Assembly: GCF_016745095.1 (NCBI RefSeq)
Contig: NZ_CP067087.1
Coordinates: 748,501-812,500 of the forward strand
Length of the DNA: 64,000 bases
Direction of reading: 5' to 3'
From: Croceicoccus sp. YJ47
GTDB taxonomy: Bacteria; Pseudomonadota; Alphaproteobacteria; Sphingomonadales; Sphingomonadaceae
The notes beneath the pieces were generated by a model. That model worked only from the letters and a program-made list of their open reading frames with translations. It did no database searches and was not told the DNA's origin. Below are positions 1-9,210 of the stretch, one piece after another; the first letter of the stretch is position 1, and each line of letters begins with the position of its first letter. The translations under genes and the position numbers were made by a program.

Positions 1-1231
1 GCTGGGCTGGCCGGAAAAGACTGCGCTTCTCGCCAAGCATTACCCGAATGACCTGCTGATCTCCGGCTTCGACATCTTGTTCTTCTGGGACGCGCGCATG
101 GCGATGCAGGGGATCGAATTCATGGGCAAGGCCCCGTGGAAACGGCTTTATCTCCATGGCCTCGTCCGCGCCGCCGATGGCGCGAAAATGTCGAAGTCGA
201 AGGGCAATGTCGTCGATCCGCTCGGCCTGATCGACCAGTATGGCGCCGATGCGCTGCGCTTTTTCATGGCGGCGATGGAGAGCCAGGGCCGCGACGTGAA
301 AATGGATGAGAAGCGCGTCGAGGGGTATCGCAATTTCGCGACGAAGCTGTGGAATGCGACGCGTTTCTGCCAGGCGAACGGCATCGGCGCATCGCAAACC
401 GTCGCTGCGCCGCCCGCGACCAGCGCGGTCAATCGCTGGATCACCGGCGCCGTCGTCGCGGTGCAGGGCGAGCTTGACCGGGCGCTGGGCGATCTGCGCT
501 TCGATGCGGCGGCCAATGCGATCTACCATTTCGTGTGGGACGATTTCTGCGACTGGTATGTGGAGCTGATCAAGCCGGCGCCGGGCGCGGAGATGGATGC
601 CGAAACGCGCGCCGTCGCGGGCTGGGTGCTCGACCAGATTTTCGTGATGCTGCACCCGTTCATGCCCTTCATCACCGAGGAATTGTGGCATGCGCAGGGG
701 GAACGCCCCTACGAATTGATCGTGGCGCAATGGCCCCGGCCCGATGCCGCCGTCGATGCCGAGGCGAAGGCCGAGGTCGAATGGCTGATCGCTCTTGTCG
801 GCAATCTGCGCGCGGCGAAGAACGAGCTGGGCATCGCGCCGGGCGCCCGGCTCGACGCCTATCTGGCCGAGCCATCCGCCGCCAGTCGCCGCGCGATCGA
901 GCGCAACGCCGCCGCGATCGAACGGGTCGCGCGGCTGTTGTCGGTGCAATTCGCGCCGGCGCCCGATGGCCCCGCAATGCAGGTCGGCGCGGGTGAGGAT
1001 GTGTTCGTCATCCCCCTCGAAGGGGTGATCGACATCGCGGCGGAACGCGCGCGCCTCGAAAAGGCGAAGGCCGCCGCGCAGAAGGAAGCCGACAGCCTCG
1101 TCAAGCGGCTCGACAATCCGAAATTCGTGGAAAAGGCAAAGCCCGAGGCGGTCGAAAAGGCCCGCGCCGATCACGCGCATCACATGGCGGAGGCGGAGCG
1201 GCTCGACGCGGCGCTGGCGCGGCTGGGATAA
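1..1231 (+). CDS. valS: Valine-tRNA ligase, 3' part (5' end outside window)
   Basis: Class I aminoacyl-tRNA synthetase that charges tRNA-Val in the cytoplasm. The reading frame is open from base 2 (first full codons read [10 protein letters not shown]), so the gene is cut by the window edge and its start is not visible. The KMSKS signature of class I enzymes is present as [10 protein letters not shown], preceded by [11 protein letters not shown], typical of ValS just before that loop. The anticodon-binding domain follows, and the last ~65 residues form the charged coiled-coil tail ([20 protein letters not shown]) that distinguishes ValS from IleS and LeuS. It is followed 26 bp downstream by queE on the same strand. 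Confidence 0.97.
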   Translation, partial: LGWPEKTALLAKHYPNDLLISGFDILFFWDARMAMQGIEFMGKAPWKRLYLHGLVRAADGAKMSKSKGNVVDPLGLIDQYGADALRFFMAAMESQGRDVKMDEKRVEGYRNFATKLWNATRFCQANGIGASQTVAAPPATSAVNRWITGAVVAVQGELDRALGDLRFDAAANAIYHFVWDDFCDWYVELIKPAPGAEMDAETRAVAGWVLDQIFVMLHPFMPFITEELWHAQGERPYELIVAQWPRPDAAVDAEAKAEVEWLIALVGNLRAAKNELGIAPGARLDAYLAEPSAASRRAIERNAAAIERVARLLSVQFAPAPDGPAMQVGAGEDVFVIPLEGVIDIAAERARLEKAKAAAQKEADSLVKRLDNPKFVEKAKPEAVEKARADHAHHMAEAERLDAALARLG

Positions 1232-1257
1232 GGCCGGGCGCGCATGATGACACGCAT

Positions 1258-2001
1258 ATGCTGACGCTCGCCACCGTCACGCCGGGCGAACCCGAAATCT
1301 TCGCCTCGTTACAGGGCGAGGGCCCCTCGATGGGGCGGCCCAGCGTGTTCGTGCGCGTGTCGCGATGCAATCTCGCCTGCGTATGGTGCGACACGGCCTA
1401 TACCTGGCATTTCACCGGGGACGAACGCCCGCATCGCGGGGGCGAGACATTTGCGCGGCCCGCCAATCAGCTCGCCCTGCCGGAGGCGGAGGTCGCGCGC
1501 CGCGTGTTGCGCGCCGGCGCGGACCGGCTGGTGCTGACCGGCGGCGAGCCCTTGCTGCAAGGGGCGGCGCTGGCGCGGATGGTGGGCCTTGTGAAAGAGG
1601 CGCGGCCCGGTTTCCACGTCGAGATCGAAACGAACGGCACCGTCGCCGCGCCCGCCGCGCTCGACCCGCTGATCGACCAATATAACGTCAGCCCGAAACT
1701 CGCGCATAGCGGCAATCCCGCCAGCCTCGCGCTCCTGCCCGACCGGATCGCGGCCTATGCCGCCGACGCGCGGGCCTTCTTCAAATTCGTGGTCGCGGAC
1801 GAGGACGATGCCCGCACGGTGCTGAGCCTGCGCGACGCATTCGGCATGGCGGGCGACCGGCTTTTCCTGATGCCGGAAGGGACGGATAGCGCGACATTGC
1901 GCGAACGGATGCAATGGCTGGCACCGTTCTGTCAGCAGCACGGCCTCCGCCTGTCGGACAGGCTCCACATTCACCTCTACGGCGATACGCGGGGGACCTG
2001 A
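1258..2001 (+). CDS. queE: 7-carboxy-7-deazaguanine synthase QueE
   Basis: Radical-SAM enzyme converting 6-carboxytetrahydropterin to 7-carboxy-7-deazaguanine in queuosine/7-deazaguanine biosynthesis. The 247-residue protein has the cluster-binding cysteines in CNLACVWCDT (C37, C41, C44; CX3CX2C) and the SAM-binding TGGEPLL motif at 94-100. The N-terminal SLQGEGP motif is typical of QueE substrate binding. The ATG at 1258 is close behind valS and the length fits the family. It converges with the HerA-like gene, whose stop is 13 bp away. No other queuosine gene is in the window. Confidence 0.93.
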   Translation: MLTLATVTPGEPEIFASLQGEGPSMGRPSVFVRVSRCNLACVWCDTAYTWHFTGDERPHRGGETFARPANQLALPEAEVARRVLRAGADRLVLTGGEPLLQGAALARMVGLVKEARPGFHVEIETNGTVAAPAALDPLIDQYNVSPKLAHSGNPASLALLPDRIAAYAADARAFFKFVVADEDDARTVLSLRDAFGMAGDRLFLMPEGTDSATLRERMQWLAPFCQQHGLRLSDRLHIHLYGDTRGT

Positions 2002-2014
2002 GCGCGGGCGCGTC

Positions 2015-3688
2015 CTATCGCGATTGCGCGCGCCAGCGTCCCACGATGCGCTCCACCGCCTCGCTTTCGCCGCCGGTCTCGTTCCACAATGCGGCAAAGC
2101 TGGGGTCGTCGGACGCGGGGCGCTTTTCCTCCTCCAGATCGTCGAAGGTCACGCGCATCGGAATGGCCGTGCCTTCGCCGCACACGATGCATTCCCGGTT
2201 GCGCAGCGCCGGGATCGCGGCGAGAAAGCCGCGCGCCCCCTCCGGCATGGCGGCCTTCACGAAATCCTGATCCCGCTCGTTATTGAGCCGCATCGACAGG
2301 ATAGTCCCGCATTGTGAGAGCACACCTTCGGCAAGATCCGACGGACGCTGTGTAATGAGGCCGAGCGAGATGCCGTATTTGCGCCCTTCCTTCGCGATTC
2401 GCGACAGGATGCGCCCGACCGATGAACCGTCCGCATTGCGTTCGTTCGGCACGTATCGGTGCGCCTCCTCGCATACCAAAAGGATCGGCCGCGTCTTTTC
2501 ATCGCGGCCCCAGATGGCGAAATCGAACACCAGCCGCGACAACACCGCCACCACCGTGCTGGTGATTTCGGACGGCACGCCCGATACGTCGATGATCGAA
2601 ATGGGCTTGCCCTCGCCCGGCATGCGGAAGATGCGTTGCAGGAACCCGGCCATCGTATCGGCCACCAGCATGCCCGAAAACATGAACTGATACCGCGGAT
2701 CGGTCTTGATCTCGTCGATCTTGCTTTTCACCCGCATGAAGGGGGCGGTGTTGGTCGCCTTGTCGAGCTTGCCCATTTCGGCGGTAATCGCGCCGGTCAG
2801 GTCGGACAGGAGGTAGGGGATCGGCGCGTCCACAGTCAGCTTGCCGATCTTTTCGGCGAGCCTGTTCTTCGACCGCGCGTGCAGCAGGCATTTGGCGAGG
2901 ATGTCCATGTCCGCCTGCCGGTCCGGCCCTTCGTTGGTGATGAAAACCTCGCAATGTTCCTCGAAATTCATGAGCCAGTACGGCATGCGCAGGTTCGTCA
3001 CGTCGAGGATTTCGCCATTGCCCGCAAAGGCCGCGGAATATTCGCCGTGCGGGTCGATCATCACGACATGCCCCTCCGGCGCCATCTGGCAAATGCGATG
3101 GAGGATGAGCGCCGCACTCGTCGATTTGCCGGTGCCGGTGGAGCCGAGCAGCGCGAAATGCTTGCCCAGCATCGCATCGACATAGAGGCCCGCGCGGATA
3201 TTGCGGGTGGGAAACACCTTGCCGATCTGGATATTGGGGCGCCCGTCACTGGCGTATATCTGCTCCAGATCGGAATTGGTCGCGGGGTATACCTCGGCAC
3301 CGGGGACGGGATACTGGCTGATGCCGCGGCGGAAACCGCGGATCCGGTTGGTGAGCCGTTCGTGCTGCCCCTCCCCCAGAAAGTCGATCTCGGCGATGAT
3401 CCGCCCGGTCGCGAGGTCCTGTTTCTGTGTGCGGACATTGGCCAGAAGCCAGTTTGACCCGGCCCGCACCTTGATCTGGCTCCCGACGAGGCCGGCAAGC
3501 TGGACCGTCGGATCCTCGTCGCTGGCGCAGGCCTTCAACGCCTCCGGATCGAGCACGGCGCGCGACGAATCGCCGGCGATGTCGCACACCGTGCCGATCG
3601 GCCGGGACGCCGCGCCGGATGGCGTCACGGCGGCATCCTCCGGCGGGGCGGCGGGATCGGCGACGAATTGCGAGACCATGTCGTTCAT
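2015..3688 (-). CDS. HerA-like hexameric ATPase (DUF87/HAS-barrel family)
   Basis: 557-residue P-loop ATPase of the HerA/FtsK superfamily, probably a DNA-translocating hexamer. The N-terminal ~160 residues resemble a HAS-barrel region. The Walker A motif is GSTGTGKS (182-189), followed by VVMIDPHGEYS, and the late strand is ILLVCEEAHRYVP, with an acidic Walker B typical of HerA. The C-terminal part contains LGLITQRPSDLAEGVLSQC, also a HerA-family signature. Archaeal and some bacterial HerA genes sit beside nurA; none is present here. Its cellular role is not known from this context; DNA-end processing or repair is only an inference from family. Confidence 0.85.
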   Translation of the reverse strand: MNDMVSQFVADPAAPPEDAAVTPSGAASRPIGTVCDIAGDSSRAVLDPEALKACASDEDPTVQLAGLVGSQIKVRAGSNWLLANVRTQKQDLATGRIIAEIDFLGEGQHERLTNRIRGFRRGISQYPVPGAEVYPATNSDLEQIYASDGRPNIQIGKVFPTRNIRAGLYVDAMLGKHFALLGSTGTGKSTSAALILHRICQMAPEGHVVMIDPHGEYSAAFAGNGEILDVTNLRMPYWLMNFEEHCEVFITNEGPDRQADMDILAKCLLHARSKNRLAEKIGKLTVDAPIPYLLSDLTGAITAEMGKLDKATNTAPFMRVKSKIDEIKTDPRYQFMFSGMLVADTMAGFLQRIFRMPGEGKPISIIDVSGVPSEITSTVVAVLSRLVFDFAIWGRDEKTRPILLVCEEAHRYVPNERNADGSSVGRILSRIAKEGRKYGISLGLITQRPSDLAEGVLSQCGTILSMRLNNERDQDFVKAAMPEGARGFLAAIPALRNRECIVCGEGTAIPMRVTFDDLEEEKRPASDDPSFAALWNETGGESEAVERIVGRWRAQSR

Positions 3689-3784
3689 TGGGCGATACCA
3701 TTCTCGATAGACTGAAACCTTCGTCCACGAGTGCTATCGCCGCAGGGTTAACGCCCTCTAAACACCGCGGCGGATCACGGCGCG

Positions 3785-4555
3785 TCAGGCCATCGCGAAC
3801 AGGCGCCCGGCCCCCCACCCCATCAGCACCGACAACACCATGGCGGTCAGACCGTAGAGAAACGCCTGCCGGATGGAGAACAGCTCGATCCCGCGTTCGA
3901 AGCCGCGCTTGACGACGGTGACCTCGCTCGTGGCGGACGCGACCACGCGGCCATCGGCAATGGCGAAGGTTTCGGAAGTATATTCGCCGGTGATCACGCT
4001 CGACGGGAGGGGGATGCGCGCCTGGTACAGGACATCGCCGCTGATGGAGACGCCATCGTCGTCCTGCCGGTAAAGGCCGGAGGCGACGCGCTTTTCCACA
4101 AGGCCGGCGGCAAAGCGGACCTGCTCGTCCGGGTCGATCGTGCCGATGGGCGACAATTGCAGCCAGCGCAGCCCAAGCTCGTAAATCGCGGCGGTCCGGT
4201 CATCAACGATCCGGTCGACGGGCCGCGACGAAGCCAACGCATAGAACGACGGGGCCGAGCGCAGATTGGTGCTGTCGGCATTGAGCCACATGCCCAGGCG
4301 CTTCTGCTTTTCGCGCAGGGTGATCGATTGCAGCGGGCCTTTGAGCACGACGACGATGTCATATTGCCGGTCCGGATCGGGACGCGTCCCGTCGGGTTCG
4401 AGAATCGCCCCGTAAAGCAGCAGGTCCGCCCCGGTAAATCCCTGCCGCACGACGATTTCATGCTGCGATATTTCCGGCACCAGGATCGGGTCTCGCGCGC
4501 CGGTCGCGCCCACGAGGATGCACAAGCCGGCAAGAATGCGCCAAAACCGCCTCAC
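3785..4555 (-). CDS. Alph_Pro_TM / TIGR02186 family membrane protein
   Basis: 256-residue protein of the alphaproteobacterial TIGR02186 family, which is usually encoded beside a TauE/SafE permease and whose biochemical role is not established. It has an N-terminal hydrophobic signal/anchor (RFWRILAGLCILVG), a largely beta-type exported middle, and one C-terminal membrane span (FLYGLTAMVLSVLMGWGAG). The GTG start at 4555 overlaps the stop of the upstream TauE gene as GTGA, so the two are translationally coupled. The same reading frame stays open further upstream, but that part only shadows tauE. Confidence 0.85.
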   Translation of the reverse strand: MRRFWRILAGLCILVGATGARDPILVPEISQHEIVVRQGFTGADLLLYGAILEPDGTRPDPDRQYDIVVVLKGPLQSITLREKQKRLGMWLNADSTNLRSAPSFYALASSRPVDRIVDDRTAAIYELGLRWLQLSPIGTIDPDEQVRFAAGLVEKRVASGLYRQDDDGVSISGDVLYQARIPLPSSVITGEYTSETFAIADGRVVASATSEVTVVKRGFERGIELFSIRQAFLYGLTAMVLSVLMGWGAGRLFAMA

Positions 4556-5469
4556 AACGGTTCCACCGTGTAGATCTCGGACGGCCGGAACGTCAGCCCC
4601 ACCGCCATGCCGAGCGCCACGGCAAGCACCAGCGCCGCCAGCACCAGCCGCAGGATTTCGGGCCGCGCGTTGGACGCGAACCGCGCCCCCACCTGCGCCC
4701 CCGTGACCGAGCCGAGCAGCAGCAGCGCGGCCAGCACGATATCGACCGCCCGCGTGGTGAGCGCGTGCATCATCGTCGTCGCCATGGTCACGAACAGGAT
4801 CTGAAACAGCGAGGTGCCGACCACGACCTGCGCGCTCATCCCCAGAACGTAGAGCATCGCGGGCACGAGCAGAAACCCGCCGCCGATCCCCATCAGCATG
4901 GTGAGCACCCCCACCCCCATGCCAAGCAGGAGCGGCGCCAGCGGGGAGATATAAAGACCCGAACGATAGAACCGCCAGCGCAGCGGCAATGTCGCGACGA
5001 GCGGATGGTGCCGCCGTTTCGTCGCCGGTTTCGCAAAGCGGGAAAGATGGCGCGAAAACACCTGCGGCACCGATTCGCGCGCCATCACGATGCCGATGCT
5101 GCCCAGCACCACGACATAAAGGATGTTGATCACGACATCGATCTGACCCAGCGCGGAAAGCAGGTTGAACAGCACCGCGCCGATGCCGGTGCCGATGACG
5201 CCGCTTACCACCATCACCCCGCCGATCTGGAAATCGATGCCGCCGCGCCGCGCATGGGCAAAGGCGCCCGATACGCTGGCGCCGGTGACCTGGCTCGCGG
5301 CGGAGGCGGCGGCCACGGTTGGCGGCACGCCGTAGAAGATCAGCAGCGGCGTCGTCAAAAACCCGCCGCCCACGCCGAACACGCCCGAAAGCAGCCCGGT
5401 CAGACCGCCCAGAAGGACGATGACCAGACCGTTTACCGAAAGATTCGCAATCGGGAGATAGACATCCAT
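4552..5469 (-). CDS. TauE/SafE family anion exporter
   Basis: 305-residue polytopic inner-membrane permease of the TauE/SafE family, associated with export of sulfite, sulfoacetate or other sulfur-containing organic anions. Two halves begin with the internal repeat typical of the family (GLLSGVFGVGGGFLTTPLL and GVGVLTMLMGIGGGFLLVPA), and there are about eight hydrophobic segments. It is coupled to the downstream Alph_Pro_TM gene (GTGA overlap), an arrangement that recurs in Alphaproteobacteria. The substrate cannot be read from the sequence. Confidence 0.9.
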   Translation of the reverse strand: MDVYLPIANLSVNGLVIVLLGGLTGLLSGVFGVGGGFLTTPLLIFYGVPPTVAAASAASQVTGASVSGAFAHARRGGIDFQIGGVMVVSGVIGTGIGAVLFNLLSALGQIDVVINILYVVVLGSIGIVMARESVPQVFSRHLSRFAKPATKRRHHPLVATLPLRWRFYRSGLYISPLAPLLLGMGVGVLTMLMGIGGGFLLVPAMLYVLGMSAQVVVGTSLFQILFVTMATTMMHALTTRAVDIVLAALLLLGSVTGAQVGARFASNARPEILRLVLAALVLAVALGMAVGLTFRPSEIYTVEPL

Positions 5470-5599
5470 CGCCGGCCGCCGGAATTGCCGCCAACGAATG
5501 GGCGGCTATGGCGGCTTATGCACAAATGCTGCGCCTGTGTCTGCACCCGGCGGGATTGTTTTTGCGGTTTATTTCGCTGTTCTCGCGCAATCGTGGTGA

Positions 5600-6789
5600 T
5601 CAGAACCCTGCCGAAAGCGTGAGCACGGGGCCGGAACCCGGCTCCGCATCGCCCGCCACCCGTTGCCGCCAATCGACCGCGATGCGGGCAAAGCCCGGCC
5701 CGACAGGCACGAGCGCGGCGACGGTGGGACCGACATCGACGCGCGCCGCCCCGCTCTGCGCGCCGGCCCACGCGCCCGCGCCGGCGCGGACCGCCGTTCG
5801 CCCCGCCCGCACGATTTCCCGCGAGAGCCGGATCTGCCCGTCGGCAAAGGCGGTGGCATCGCGCCCACCGACATAGCCTGCCTGCACATAGCTCTCCGCC
5901 TCGATACCGAGGGGTAGCGACACCGCCGGCGGCCGGCGGCCGCGACGATGGCGGGCCGCACCCGCGTGTCGCTGGCAAAGCGCCCGATCCGCGCCTCCGC
6001 CAGGATTTCGACCGGCACGCGCGACAGAGGCCGCATCCCGATGCCGAGGGCAAGCTCGTCCTGCCGCGGGCCGTCGATGGCGGTCGTGAGACGGGCGTGG
6101 GCGCGCGGATCATGCCCGCCCGGCGAACCAAGGCGATACCGCACGATCGCCCCGGCCTGGCTCCCGCCATAGGATGACGCGCCGATCCCCGCCGCCGCGG
6201 CCCCGCTCTCCCGCAGGAGCACCCATCCATCCGCGGACCAGCGCGATCCTCTTTGCGCCACCGCCCCGCGTGCCGGGATGACCGACAAGCCCGACGCGGC
6301 CTCGCGAGGACGCCGGAGCGGCGGCGCGCCGGATTGCGAGCGCGCGGTGCCGGGCGGCACGCTGCGCACAGGCTCGCTCCGCCGCGACGGTTCCATGCGG
6401 CCGCCGGGCACGGGCGGCGTGCCGGCGCGCGGGATCGTGACGGCATCCGCAAAACGGCGCGCCCGCGGCAGGCGCGATGCGTCGGGGAACAGCGGAGCTG
6501 AACCGGTCTGGCCTGCCCCAATGCCGAACATGGCGCGCCGATCGCCTTCTAAAGCGGTTCGGGACAGGCCATCCCCGCGATCGACGGCCATGTTCTGGGG
6601 CGCGGGCCCGCCCCTCTGCGCGATCAGAGCCGGGCCCGTGCTCCTGCCATTTACCGGCCCTTCCGACACCGCGGGCTGCGGGAGCGGCGGGAGCAGCAGG
6701 TCGCGTCCCGGCCCGGCGGCGCGAAATACCATCCACGCCCCTGCGACCGCGAATAGCGCAATCAGGGGCGCACCGCGCCGCCGCCTCAC
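5600..6789 (-). pseudogene. NfrA C-terminal-domain protein, frameshifted
   Basis: Probable outer-membrane partner of the NfrB-like glycosyltransferase. The gene starts with GTG at 6789, overlapping the nfrB stop as GTGA, and encodes an N-terminal membrane anchor (APLIALFAVAGAWMVF), a Pro/Arg-rich linker, then a domain with SADGWVLLRE and YGGSQAGAIVRYRL as in NfrA C-terminal domains. At about 5925-5950 the frame is lost in a GC-only run. The continuation (SLPLGIEAESYVQAGYVGGR ... ending TLSAGF with stop at 5600) lies in another frame, requiring one missing base or two extra. It is either a real pseudogene or a sequencing error in the GC repeat. A C-terminal Phe fits an outer-membrane barrel. 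Confidence 0.75.
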
Positions 6790-7601
6790 GTCGCACGCTC
6801 GGCAGGGTGAAAATCATGCTCGGTCTTTTCCCAGCGTGTCGGCTCACCGCGCAGCGAGCGCGCATACCGCACCAGCGCGAGCCGCGCCGCGATGATCGCG
6901 ATGATGTTCGCGACCGGTATGCGCACCACCGCGGCGAGCCCCTCTTCCCAGCCATATTCGCGCGTCACCACCGCCGCGCGCACCAATGCGCGCCAGGCAA
7001 AGGCAGCCGTGGTGATGACGAGCATCCAGTCGACCACATCCGGCAATTCGCGCACCTTGTACCAGCCCAGCCATTGCGCCGCGCCCAGAGCGCCCGTCAG
7101 GACGAAGGCAACATAGGCCGCCGCCAGCACGATCGCGACGAGCGGGCCGCGCCGGTCGCGCATCCGCATCCACAATTCGAACGGATGCGAGGCCCAGCCC
7201 AGCGTATCCCACCCGTCAAAAGCGATGCCCTGCAACCAGCGCGCCTTTTGCCGCACCGCGGCGTCCAGCCGGTGCGGAAACGGCGAACGCGTCGCGATGA
7301 GCGTGCCATCGGCGGCTCGCACCCGGACAAAGCGCCCGCCCTTCCCCGCACGATCGTGCGGCGAACCGGCGCGCGATGGTCGAGAGCGCGGCGCACGGCC
7401 GATCTTCATGCCAAGCTCGTAATCCTCGGTCAGCGCGTCGGGGGTGAACGGCGCATCGCGGCCGTCCCGCTCCATCGTGCGGGCGAGCGCCGCCCGCGAA
7501 AAGGCACAGCCCACCCCCGCCGCCGGAATTCCCGCGCCCAGCCGGTCTCGCACGACCATTTCGCGCAAATGCGCCTCGGTAAACTCGTCGGTGTAATGGC
7601 C
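6786..7601 (-). pseudogene. NfrB-like glycosyltransferase, 3' fragment (split by island)
   Basis: C-terminal ~271 codons of an inner-membrane glycosyltransferase 2 family protein like NfrB, which in E. coli makes or exports a surface glycan and is needed for phage N4 infection. This part carries the acceptor-side motifs TEDYELGMKI and QKARWLQG (equivalent to the QxxRW region of processive synthases) and three membrane spans. Upstream of the att core the frame reads island sequence and hits a stop at 7614-7616, so this fragment has no native start. Joined to the fragment at 18478-19104 it gives an uninterrupted 479-residue protein. Confidence 0.9.
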
Positions 7602-7603
7602 CG
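7597..7603 (+). repeat. Left attachment core (attL)
   Basis: TGGCCCG, direct repeat of 18476-18482. Host sequence lies to the left (reads HYTDEF in the nfrB frame) and island sequence to the right. Fusing left flank, one core and right flank restores the nfrB reading frame, which fixes this as the crossover region. The core is short, so the exact strand-exchange points within it are not resolvable. Confidence 0.85.
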
Positions 7604-7616
7604 TTATTCGAGGTCA

Positions 7617-7680
7617 TTATTTTGCCTTTCTCTTCAAAGGTTTACCGACGGGGTTTTCCCTCTTTGCGCTAGTTTTCCCG
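7617..7680. repeat. Left att arm: three motifs shared with right arm
   Basis: Contains TTATTTTGC (7617-7625), GGGGTTTTCCCTC (7650-7662) and AGTTTTCCCG (7671-7680). The same three motifs occur in the same order and orientation at the right end (18355-18432). They lie between the att core and the integrase stop region, the last overlapping the 3' end of int. This is the layout of integrase or excisionase arm-type binding sites. Their function is inferred from symmetry and position. Confidence 0.7.
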
Positions 7681-8703
7681 TTCTCGTTTCGTATCCGTTC
7701 CCCATTTCAGCATGGCTGAACGCGCCAGAACCTTTTGATTTCGGCCCTTGGCGTAGTGTTCCAGCATCCGCAGCGAGCGATGCCCGGTGATCGCCGCGAC
7801 CTGCGCGGTTTCACATCCAGCCTCGAACAGTGCGATGGTGGCATTCTTCCGCAAACCGTGAGGCGTGCAGCGGAATCCGTTCTTCCGACCGAACTTCTGG
7901 CACCAGGTCAGGAAGGTTTCAGCAGTCAGTCGACCGCCTTGCGTATTGCTCAGAATATGCAGATGCCGATCCGATCGGGGTGCCGTCGACAACATCACCA
8001 GCAATTCAGGGTGCATCGGTATGTCCAGTCGCGCGCCGGTCTTTTCCTGCCGCACCTCGATCATGTCGCCCTTGATTGCGCCCCAAGTCATTGCACAGAC
8101 ATCACCGGGCCGCTGGCCAGTATAGAGCGCCAGCGTGGCAGCCCGCCGGAACAGATCGTTCTTATCGGTCAGCGCAGCCGCCAGCATGTTGGTTGGCCAA
8201 GGTTGCCGTTCGTTGTTCTCGTCGCGTTCGAATTGCTCCAGCCCCGCGGTCCAATCGTCCAGGCGGGGATGCCTCTTGCGCGCATAGGTATAGAGCACCC
8301 GCATAATGCCCAGCATCGCATTTGCAGCCCCCGGCGTATCTTCATTGGGGTCCAGAACATGAACTTGAATATCCTCTGGCGTTATCTCAGCCAGCGGGGC
8401 CGCATGATACCGCGCCAGCAAGCGGCGCAGATAGCGGTCGTATGTCTTCTTTGTGCTCGCTGCCCTATCCTTGAACTTCTTGCTTTGCCGGTAGGACGTA
8501 ACCAGTCCTCCAAAGGTGCCCTCGCGGCTCTTGCGGTTGGCTTCGGCTTCGACCCGTTCAAGGTGCGCAATTTTACGCATAAACTCGTCAGGGCGCGAAT
8601 GCGGGTCAGGCAGGCGCACCCACGGCTTCGCCTTTGCCCAGTAGTAATAGGTTTTGCCTTTTGCCTTCTTCTTACGGACACCTGCAAATTCGATCTTAGA
8701 CAC
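7669..8703 (-). CDS. int: Tyrosine recombinase / island integrase
   Basis: 344-residue site-specific recombinase expected to integrate and excise the island. All catalytic residues are visible: Arg198 (TGQRPGDV), Lys221 (EKTG), His282-x-x-Arg285 (HGLRK), His308 (GHRS) and the nucleophile Tyr317 (HYAKG). The N-terminal half has a core-binding SAM-like domain around 60-140. The GTG start at 8703 has a GGGGG Shine-Dalgarno stretch, and the gene overlaps the excisionase-like ORF by 8 bases. It reads inward from the left att site but is the last gene of the capsid run instead of having its own spaced promoter. Confidence 0.96.
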   Translation of the reverse strand: MSKIEFAGVRKKKAKGKTYYYWAKAKPWVRLPDPHSRPDEFMRKIAHLERVEAEANRKSREGTFGGLVTSYRQSKKFKDRAASTKKTYDRYLRRLLARYHAAPLAEITPEDIQVHVLDPNEDTPGAANAMLGIMRVLYTYARKRHPRLDDWTAGLEQFERDENNERQPWPTNMLAAALTDKNDLFRRAATLALYTGQRPGDVCAMTWGAIKGDMIEVRQEKTGARLDIPMHPELLVMLSTAPRSDRHLHILSNTQGGRLTAETFLTWCQKFGRKNGFRCTPHGLRKNATIALFEAGCETAQVAAITGHRSLRMLEHYAKGRNQKVLARSAMLKWGTDTKREREN

Positions 8704-8941
8704 GATGCGCCCCCTGTTCCTGCCAGCGGTAATTCCGCTTCGTGGCGGATTTCAGCAGATCAATAGCATCGTCAATTTCCAAACGATCCCAAGCATCACC
8801 GCCCGCATGATCGAACCCCGGAGGCATTTCCCCGCAGGCGACCGCCCGCTGAAAATCCTTTGCAGTCTTATAGCCTGCATATTCCGCAGCGCCGCCAGCG
8901 CGCAGGACACGGGGCAAGGGGATGGTCATGCGGGAAGCCAC
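8696..8941 (-). CDS. Small excisionase/AlpA-like DNA-binding protein
   Basis: 81-residue protein directly before int. The segment GGAAEYAGYKTAKDFQRAV followed by a short wing-like stretch and DRLEIDDAIDLL resembles winged-helix excisionase or AlpA-type regulators, which direct integrases to excise. The GTG start at 8941 overlaps the stop of the connector gene (TAGTG) and has GGGAGG upstream; an internal ATG at 8929 is the alternative start. Position and size support a recombination-directionality factor, but the family assignment is tentative. Confidence 0.6.
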   Translation of the reverse strand: MASRMTIPLPRVLRAGGAAEYAGYKTAKDFQRAVACGEMPPGFDHAGGDAWDRLEIDDAIDLLKSATKRNYRWQEQGAHRV

Positions 8942-9210
8942 TAAAGCCGAACCTCCCGCAGCGGTGCCAGCAAGCGATCTTCGCCAAGGCCGGGGCGCAC
9001 ATCGCCGCGCTCGTCGTAAAGGATCGAGACGCGCGACAGCACGGCCATCTTGAGGCGCGCAGGCACAGGTTCGATGCCATCCCAGCTATCTGCGATCGCG
9101 CGCACCGCTTCGGATGCCGCCGCAACCAGCAAAAGGATCGTGTCGTTCTCGTGATCGTGCATCACGCGCAGAAACTCTTTGGCTTCGGTCAGGGTCACAA
9201 GGTCAGTCAT
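8941..9210 (-). CDS. gp6-like head-tail connector protein
   Basis: 89-residue protein of the phage gp6-like connector family (begins MTDLVTLTEAKEFLRV, typical of these small alpha-helical ring proteins). In HK97-type virions it forms the ring below the portal, joining head to tail. It overlaps the portal stop by 8 bases. In a tailless element it would be the surface that docks a helper-phage tail. No tail-completion or head-tail adaptor gene was recognised next to it. Confidence 0.82.
   Translation of the reverse strand: MTDLVTLTEAKEFLRVMHDHENDTILLLVAAASEAVRAIADSWDGIEPVPARLKMAVLSRVSILYDERGDVRPGLGEDRLLAPLREVRL

Noticed and set aside
4552-5494. Fusion of Alph_Pro_TM with an upstream domain in one 569-codon frame
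   Set aside because: The upstream part is the out-of-frame shadow of tauE; GTG 4555 overlapping the tauE stop gives the normal protein.
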